Shown: piece after piece, positions 40,047 to 45,330 of the stretch
Numbering within the stretch: the first letter of the stretch is position 1
Layout of the letters: every line of letters begins with the position of its first letter
The notes under the pieces: generated by a model
Database searches by the model: none
What the model was told of the DNA's origin: nothing
Seen by the model: only the letters and a program-made list of their open reading frames with translations
Program-made: the position numbers and the translations under genes
NCBI GenBank assembly: GCA_902527525.1
Contig: CABZOW010000007.1
Coordinates: forward strand, 1 to 45,330
Source: an uncultured Alphaproteobacteria bacterium
GTDB taxonomy: Bacteria; Pseudomonadota; Alphaproteobacteria; HIMB59
Direction of reading: 5' to 3'
Length of the DNA: 45,330 bases

Positions 40047-40237
40047 TGAGTGAGAAAAAAAGTTTATTAAGAAGAATATTTAGAAGATCTATTTGGGAAA
40101 ATGCATCAACTGTTTTGATTTTGGTGGGTGTATTTATGTTAATGCAACCTTTTGCAATGTGGATGTATACCTATTCCTTTATTGTAATTCTTATTGGGAC
40201 CATTGGATTTGTTATTACAAGTCATTTTCCAGATTAA
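40046..40237 (+). CDS. Small 63-aa membrane protein of the ABC operon
   Basis: ATG overlaps the permease stop (TAATG); two hydrophobic segments. Confidence 0.65.
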   Translation: MSEKKSLLRRIFRRSIWENASTVLILVGVFMLMQPFAMWMYTYSFIVILIGTIGFVITSHFPD

Positions 40238-40239
40238 CC

Positions 40240-41322
40240 ATGGCAGAGATAGAAATTAAAAATTTACATAAATCTTTCGGTGACTTTGTTGCGGTAAAAA
40301 ACTCTAATCTTGTAATAGAAAATAAAGAATTCTTTGTGCTATTAGGTCCCTCAGGTTGTGGGAAAACAACAACTCTAAGGATGATAGCAGGATTAGAACT
40401 ACCAACCTCAGGAAATATATTACTTGATAGAGAGGATGTAGGTTATTTGAGAGCCTCTCAACGTGATATAGCCTTTGTTTTTCAGCTTTTTGCTTTATAT
40501 CCACACATGAACGTCAAAAATAACCTAGCATTTCCTCTAAAAATGCAAAAGTTTTCAAAAACTGAAGTTGATTCAAAAGTTATGGAAGCCGCAAAACTTC
40601 TAAGAATTGATCATTTATTAAAATCAAAAGTATCTTCATTAGCTGGAGGAGATCGTCAAAGAGTTGCTTTAGGAAGAGCGCTTGTTCGAAGACCTAAAGC
40701 ATTTTTAATGGATGAGCCTTTAGGCACACTTGACGCTGAATTTAGAGAATTAATGTGTTTAGAATTACGTAAACTTCATGATGAAATAGACGCTACTACC
40801 GTTTATGTAACACACGATCAACAAGAAGCTATGTCAATGGCAGATAGAATAGCTGTAATGAATGAAGGAGAGGTTTTACAAGCTGACTCTCCAAAAATTA
40901 TTTATAATAAGCCAAAAACTAAATTTGTAGCAAATTTTATTGGATCACCGGGTATGAATTTTATACCAATTAAAGAAAAAATTACTCCAAATCAATCAAG
41001 TATTAAATTACTAGATTCTTCTTTAAAAATACCTGAACAAAGAGAGGGTACAAATTCAAATGAGAATTTTTTAGGAGTAAGACCAGAAAATTTAAGGTTA
41101 GTATCCGAAAATGGAGTAAAAGGAAATATCTTTGGTGTTGAGTATTTAGGTTCTAGAAAAATACTTACTGTTGAAACTCAACTAGGAAATATAAAGATAA
41201 GAGTAGATAGCGACACACAAGTTAAAATTAACGAGCAAATTCAATTTGATACACTCAATAATAATCAAATAATTTTTGATGGATCAAATGATATGGCACT
41301 TCAAAGTGAGTTTATGAGTTAA
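40240..41322 (+). CDS. CUT1-type ABC transporter ATP-binding protein
   Basis: ATG at 40240 (ORF track extends to 40093); GPSGCGKTTT, variant signature LAGGDRQRVALGRALV, FLMDEP, VTHD. Confidence 0.93.
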   Translation: MAEIEIKNLHKSFGDFVAVKNSNLVIENKEFFVLLGPSGCGKTTTLRMIAGLELPTSGNILLDREDVGYLRASQRDIAFVFQLFALYPHMNVKNNLAFPLKMQKFSKTEVDSKVMEAAKLLRIDHLLKSKVSSLAGGDRQRVALGRALVRRPKAFLMDEPLGTLDAEFRELMCLELRKLHDEIDATTVYVTHDQQEAMSMADRIAVMNEGEVLQADSPKIIYNKPKTKFVANFIGSPGMNFIPIKEKITPNQSSIKLLDSSLKIPEQREGTNSNENFLGVRPENLRLVSENGVKGNIFGVEYLGSRKILTVETQLGNIKIRVDSDTQVKINEQIQFDTLNNNQIIFDGSNDMALQSEFMS

Positions 41323-42333
41323 TGTCTAAAGTAGAATTACAAAATATTACAAAAATATACGATAAAACAATCAAGGCTTTAGATGACATAAGCTTTACAG
41401 TAAAAGATGGCGAGTTTTTTATTTTACTCGGACCAACAGGTGCGGGGAAGACAACAACGCTTAGATCAATTGCAGGTCTTGAAAAAATAGATAAAGGAAA
41501 AATTTTTTTTTGATGATGAGGATGTCTCTGAGGCTCAGCCAGCTGCAAGGGACACAGCGTTTGTCTTTCAACAGTATTCCTTATACCCACATTACAAAGT
41601 ATATGATAATTTAGCTTTCCCACTTCGATCTCCTTTGAGAAAAGTCCCTGAGTCTGAAATTAATGAAAAAGTCACAAAAATAGCGGAAATGTTAAAGATT
41701 TCTGGAAAATTAAACAACAAAGCAACAGAGTTATCGGGTGGCGAAATGCAAAGAGTTGCTATTGGTAGAGCTTTGGTTAGAAATCCAAGCATTTATTTAA
41801 TGGATGAACCACTATCTTCTCTAGATGCAAAACTTCGTGAAAGCTTAAGGGTAGAATTAAAGAAAATTCAGTTAAACTTAGGCTCAACTATACTTTATGT
41901 AACTCACGATCAAGCTGAAGCTACAACTATGGCTGATCAAATTGGTGTTTTGGAAAATGGAAAGATAGCTCAGATAGGAACACCTGAAGAAATATATAAT
42001 AATCCTAATTCTATTTATGTAGCAAATAGACTAGGATCCCCTAAGATTAATATTTTAGATAAAACTTCAATTAATACCTCGTCACCAAATCAGGCTAGTC
42101 AATTAGGATTAAGACCTGAGCATATTAAATTAGGTCAAGGAGAGCTTATCGGTTCCATTAAAACAATTGAGTCTTTAGGAGCTGAAACAGTAGTGGAGTT
42201 AGAATATAAGGGATTAGAAATTTTATCTTTATATCAAGGACTATTTCAAGGAGTACGTGGAGATGAAATAAAGTTTGCCATTGATAATAGTAAAGTTCTA
42301 TTTTTTGATGACAAAGGAGTGAGTGTACAATGA
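41322..42333 (+). pseudogene. Second CUT1-type ABC ATP-binding protein, interrupted by a +1 frameshift at a T9 run (about 41503-41511)
   Basis: 41322..41513 gives Walker A (GPTGAGKTTT) and ends GKIFF*; removing one T continues as DDEDVSEAQPAARDTAFVFQQYSLYPHYKVYDNLAFPL... into 41635..42333, which has LSGGEMQRVAIGRAL, YLMDEP, VTHD. Confidence 0.7.
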
Positions 42334-42959
42334 GTGTTGATTTCCTTATCGAAACAGCAAAGAAAATACAGGTTGTCATCAATGATAATTCTTCTGAAAT
42401 TGAAAAGTTAGATCAAGAAATAGGCGACGGTGATCATATTTTTAATGTACAAAGAGGAATAAAACTCGTTATAGAATTAGAACCAACTATAAAAGATCTA
42501 ATAATGTCTAAAGCATTAAATCAAATTGCAATGAAGGTCCTTTCTGGCATAGGTGGTTCATCAGGAGCATTATTTGGAACGTTATTTATGACTATGGCTA
42601 AAGGTAATGCTATTGATGAAGGTGTTAATTATAAAAAAGCTATAGAAATTTTTGCAGAGGGTGTGGAAGCAGTCAAACAAAGAGGTAAAGCTGATGTGGG
42701 AGAAAAAACAATGATGGATGTTTTAATACCTGTCTCTAATTGCCTCAAAAAAGGTGTTGAGGACGACAAAGATCTTAAAGAAATACTAAAAGAGGCCGTA
42801 GAAGTAGCGGAAAAAGGGATGTTTTCAACGAAAGATCTCTTGGCTACAAAAGGTAGAGCTTCTTTTTTAGGAGAGCGAGCAAAGGGCCATATTGATCCTG
42901 GCGCTCGGTCTTCGCAATTAATGATAAAGACTGTCTGTGAGTCAGTTATAAATAGTTAG
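42330..42959 (+). CDS. dhaL: Dihydroxyacetone kinase DhaL-like subunit
   Basis: EIEKLDQEIGDGDH, SGIGGSSGALFGTLF, GRASFLGERAKGHIDPGARSS. Confidence 0.92.
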   Translation: MSVDFLIETAKKIQVVINDNSSEIEKLDQEIGDGDHIFNVQRGIKLVIELEPTIKDLIMSKALNQIAMKVLSGIGGSSGALFGTLFMTMAKGNAIDEGVNYKKAIEIFAEGVEAVKQRGKADVGEKTMMDVLIPVSNCLKKGVEDDKDLKEILKEAVEVAEKGMFSTKDLLATKGRASFLGERAKGHIDPGARSSQLMIKTVCESVINS

Positions 42960-42968
42960 GAGGAAACT

Positions 42969-43961
42969 ATGAAAAAATTTATGAATTCAGCAGATGACTT
43001 TTTAAAGGAGAGCCTACAAGGTTTTGGTGCTGCACACCAAGACATTGTTAGTTGTCATTACGATCCAAATTTTATAACCAGAGCTACTCCCACAAAAGAG
43101 GGAAAAGTTGCCTTGATAAGTGGAGGAGGCAGCGGTCACGAGCCTATGCATGGGGGATTAGTTGGATATGGAATGCTAGATGCAGCATGCCCAGGATTTG
43201 TTTTTTCTTCACCGACACCAGATCAAATGTTAGCTGCTGCCGAAAAAGTAGATAGTGGTGCAGGTGTCCTTTTTATTGTTAAAAATTACTCGGGTGATGT
43301 TATGAATTTTCAAATGGCCGCTGAGATGATGCAAGGCCCCAATGAGTCTGTATTAACAAATGATGATGTTGCTGTTGAAGACTCTTCATTTACAACTGGT
43401 AGAAGAGGTGTTGCTGCTACTGTTGTTGTTGAAAAAATAGTTGGTTCTTTAGCAGAGCATGGAGGTAGCTTACATGAGTGTAAAGCTTTAGGAGATAAGG
43501 TGAATAAAAATTCAGGATCTATGGGAGTTGCCTTTTCAAGTTGTACAGTTCCAGCAGCAGGAAAACCAAACTTTGATATTGGTGATGATGAAATGGAATT
43601 TGGTGTTGGAATTCATGGTGAGCCTGGAAGAAGAAGAGATAAAATGAAATCTGCTCAAGAAATTACAAATGAATTATTGGAAGCAATTAATGAGGATTTA
43701 AAACCTGAGGCTAACGAAGAAATACTATTATTTGTGAATGGTATGGGTGGAACTCCTCTAACAGAGTTATACCTAATTTATGATAATGCTAAAAATATGT
43801 TAGATAAAAAAAATATAAAGATTTCAAGGTCTTTGGTTGGAAATTATTGCACATCTCTTGAAATGCAAGGATCTTCAATTACCCTTACTAAACTTGATGA
43901 AGAGCTTGTTAAGCATTGGGACTCCTCTGTTCACACTGCGGCTATGAGATGGGGTGTCTAA
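42969..43961 (+). CDS. dhaK: Dihydroxyacetone kinase DhaK-like subunit
   Basis: LISGGGSGHEPMHGGLVGYGMLDAACPG, VKNYSGDVMNFQMA, VGIHGEPGRRRDK. Confidence 0.95.
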   Translation: MKKFMNSADDFLKESLQGFGAAHQDIVSCHYDPNFITRATPTKEGKVALISGGGSGHEPMHGGLVGYGMLDAACPGFVFSSPTPDQMLAAAEKVDSGAGVLFIVKNYSGDVMNFQMAAEMMQGPNESVLTNDDVAVEDSSFTTGRRGVAATVVVEKIVGSLAEHGGSLHECKALGDKVNKNSGSMGVAFSSCTVPAAGKPNFDIGDDEMEFGVGIHGEPGRRRDKMKSAQEITNELLEAINEDLKPEANEEILLFVNGMGGTPLTELYLIYDNAKNMLDKKNIKISRSLVGNYCTSLEMQGSSITLTKLDEELVKHWDSSVHTAAMRWGV

Positions 43962-43970
43962 TAATTTGTA

Positions 43971-43999
43971 AAGCCTGTAGGAGAACTACAGGCTTTTAT
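43971..43999 (+). terminator. Rho-independent terminator AAGCCTGTAG-GAGAA-CTACAGGCTT-TTATT
   Basis: Perfect 10-bp inverted repeat with 5-nt loop and T-rich tail just after dhaK. Confidence 0.88.
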
Positions 44000-44020
44000 T
44001 CTGTTAAGTAACATCTCACT

Positions 44021-44308
44021 TTAATGATTATGATGATCGAGAGTGACATCACCTACTAATGTTTCGACTGAAACCCTATTATCTACATTAGTATTTAATC
44101 TTTTTTCCCTTGCTGCATCTGCTGCTTTCATGGTTTCGGTATTTGGGTAAATTGTGACTGCCATTAAGGTTACATCATCAATTCTAATACCAATTAACTG
44201 ACTCGCTTGTGGAAATTCAGATGGAGCATTCTGAACGTATCCTTGTGTTTGATCATCTGCAGCTTCCTTTGAATCCATTTTTACTGTGGTTATTCTTGCT
44301 ATACTCAT
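44021..44308 (-). CDS. Small uncharacterised protein, possible dimeric alpha/beta-barrel (ABM-like) domain
   Basis: 95 aa; SD AGGAGGAT upstream on the minus strand; fold assignment tentative. Confidence 0.55.
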   Translation of the reverse strand: MSIARITTVKMDSKEAADDQTQGYVQNAPSEFPQASQLIGIRIDDVTLMAVTIYPNTETMKAADAAREKRLNTNVDNRVSVETLVGDVTLDHHNH

Positions 44309-44489
44309 TTAGAAATCCTCCTTGATTTTGAACAAAATTTTATAATTAATATTCCAATATTACATCCCAATATCATTTTAATTAAACACTTAATTTCATG
44401 ATTAAATTGAATTTTATGCATGTAAATAAATTAAAATTATAGTTTATCTTATATATTAATATCAATTACTAGATGAAAGGAGTAAATAC

Positions 44490-45026
44490 ATGAAAATAAA
44501 TAAAGGAGATAAAATAGAAGAAATAGAATTACCTGATCCTGATGGAAATACCTTCAAACTTTCAAGCATTAAAGGAAAAAAAGTTTTATTGACTTTTTAC
44601 AGACATGCATCCTGTGCAGTTTGCAATTTAAGAATTAATGAGTTTGTAAAAAAATATGAAGAATTTGGTAAAAACTTTACAATAGTCGGGATCTTTCATG
44701 CACCAGTTGATTTTTTAAAGAAAAATATGGATAGACATAACTTGCCATTCACTGTTCTTGCAGATGAAAGTTTCGAGTATTTTAAAAAATATGATGTTGA
44801 GAGATCTTATGGAAAACTCTTCTCAGCTTTTATCTTTAAAGTTCATAAATTCTTTTTAGCAGGAATAAAAGGTTATTTACCTGTTCAGTTTAAAGGGTAT
44901 GTAGATATTGTTCCAGTTGATGTTCTAATTAACGAGGAAGGGATAGTTGAGGATGTTTATTATGGAGAAAGTGATATTGCTGATCACATGCCTTTCGAAA
45001 AAATTAAGGCATTTTCAATAGCTTAG
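44490..45026 (+). CDS. AhpC/TSA (redoxin) family protein
   Basis: KGDKIEEIELPDPDGNTFKLSSIKGKKVLLTFYRHASCAVCNLRI. Confidence 0.9.
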   Translation: MKINKGDKIEEIELPDPDGNTFKLSSIKGKKVLLTFYRHASCAVCNLRINEFVKKYEEFGKNFTIVGIFHAPVDFLKKNMDRHNLPFTVLADESFEYFKKYDVERSYGKLFSAFIFKVHKFFLAGIKGYLPVQFKGYVDIVPVDVLINEEGIVEDVYYGESDIADHMPFEKIKAFSIA

Positions 45027-45037
45027 AATTTTAATAA

Positions 45038-45247
45038 TCAGTTGTAAAAATATATTGCAAAACCAAATATAAATATTGCGATCAGAAAATAACTTATTGC
45101 AGATTTTTTAAAATATATCTCTGATCTAAAAATAATATTAAAAATTTTATAAGATGCGTAAACTATAAAAACTATTATTAATAAAGTGATTAGCCAAGTC
45201 CCTAAAAATTCAAGAGAAAAAAGTCTATCCAATACACCCTCATTCAT
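45038..45247 (-). CDS. Small membrane protein of unknown function (69 aa)
   Basis: Two hydrophobic helices predicted by eye; convergent to redoxin gene. Confidence 0.5.
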   Translation of the reverse strand: MNEGVLDRLFSLEFLGTWLITLLIIVFIVYASYKIFNIIFRSEIYFKKSAISYFLIAIFIFGFAIYFYN

Positions 45248-45330
45248 AATTTAAATAATATATTAATTTATTATTGAACCAAGGATCTTTAGCCGTGACA
45301 AATTATTTAATTATTTAAATGTAAATTTTA

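Noticed and set aside
40093-40239. N-terminal 49 aa of the ORF-track ATPase 40093..41322
   Set aside because: Out-of-frame translation of the 63-aa membrane protein gene; ATG at 40240 gives the normal ATPase N-terminus MAEIEIKNLHKSFG.
1-45330. CRISPR arrays, tRNA/rRNA genes, IS elements, prophage genes
   Set aside because: No direct-repeat array, cloverleaf, rRNA-like stretch, transposase or phage structural motif was recognised by reading; not exhaustively computed.

Overview
AT-rich 45.3 kb window, densely packed with genes. It looks like a streamlined marine alphaproteobacterium (HIMB59/AEGEAN-169/SAR11-like; this is an inference from gene content and composition, not proven). Main blocks: (1) the 3' end of an aldose 1-epimerase; (2) a Gld-like ABC export module with a DUF4340-like protein; (3) an Fe-alcohol dehydrogenase, an orphan ParA and small unknown proteins; (4) a divergently arranged PxpABC (5-oxoprolinase-like) + biotin carboxylase/biotin carrier + CUT2-type ABC importer cluster with unusually enlarged permeases; (5) the most notable locus, at 20643-23360: a proteorhodopsin-family protein with a non-canonical D-N-I motif (acceptor D79, N83, I90 in place of the proton-donor carboxylate), followed 27 nt later by a YqiK/flotillin-like SPFH coiled-coil protein. 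This matches the 'flotillin-associated rhodopsin' (FArhodopsin) type, whose function is unresolved. Downstream in the same orientation are an SCP2-like protein, an alpha/beta hydrolase, an SSS symporter, a two-subunit N,N-dimethylformamidase-like enzyme, a cupin, an MBL-fold hydrolase, a xylose isomerase, a HAD hydrolase and an aldo/keto reductase; (6) a CUT1 sugar/polyol ABC importer with a Gfo/Idh/MocA dehydrogenase, a TIM-barrel isomerase and DhaL/DhaK kinase subunits. One of its two ATPase genes is frameshifted at a T9 homopolymer. No rRNA, tRNA, CRISPR array, transposase or phage genes were recognised.
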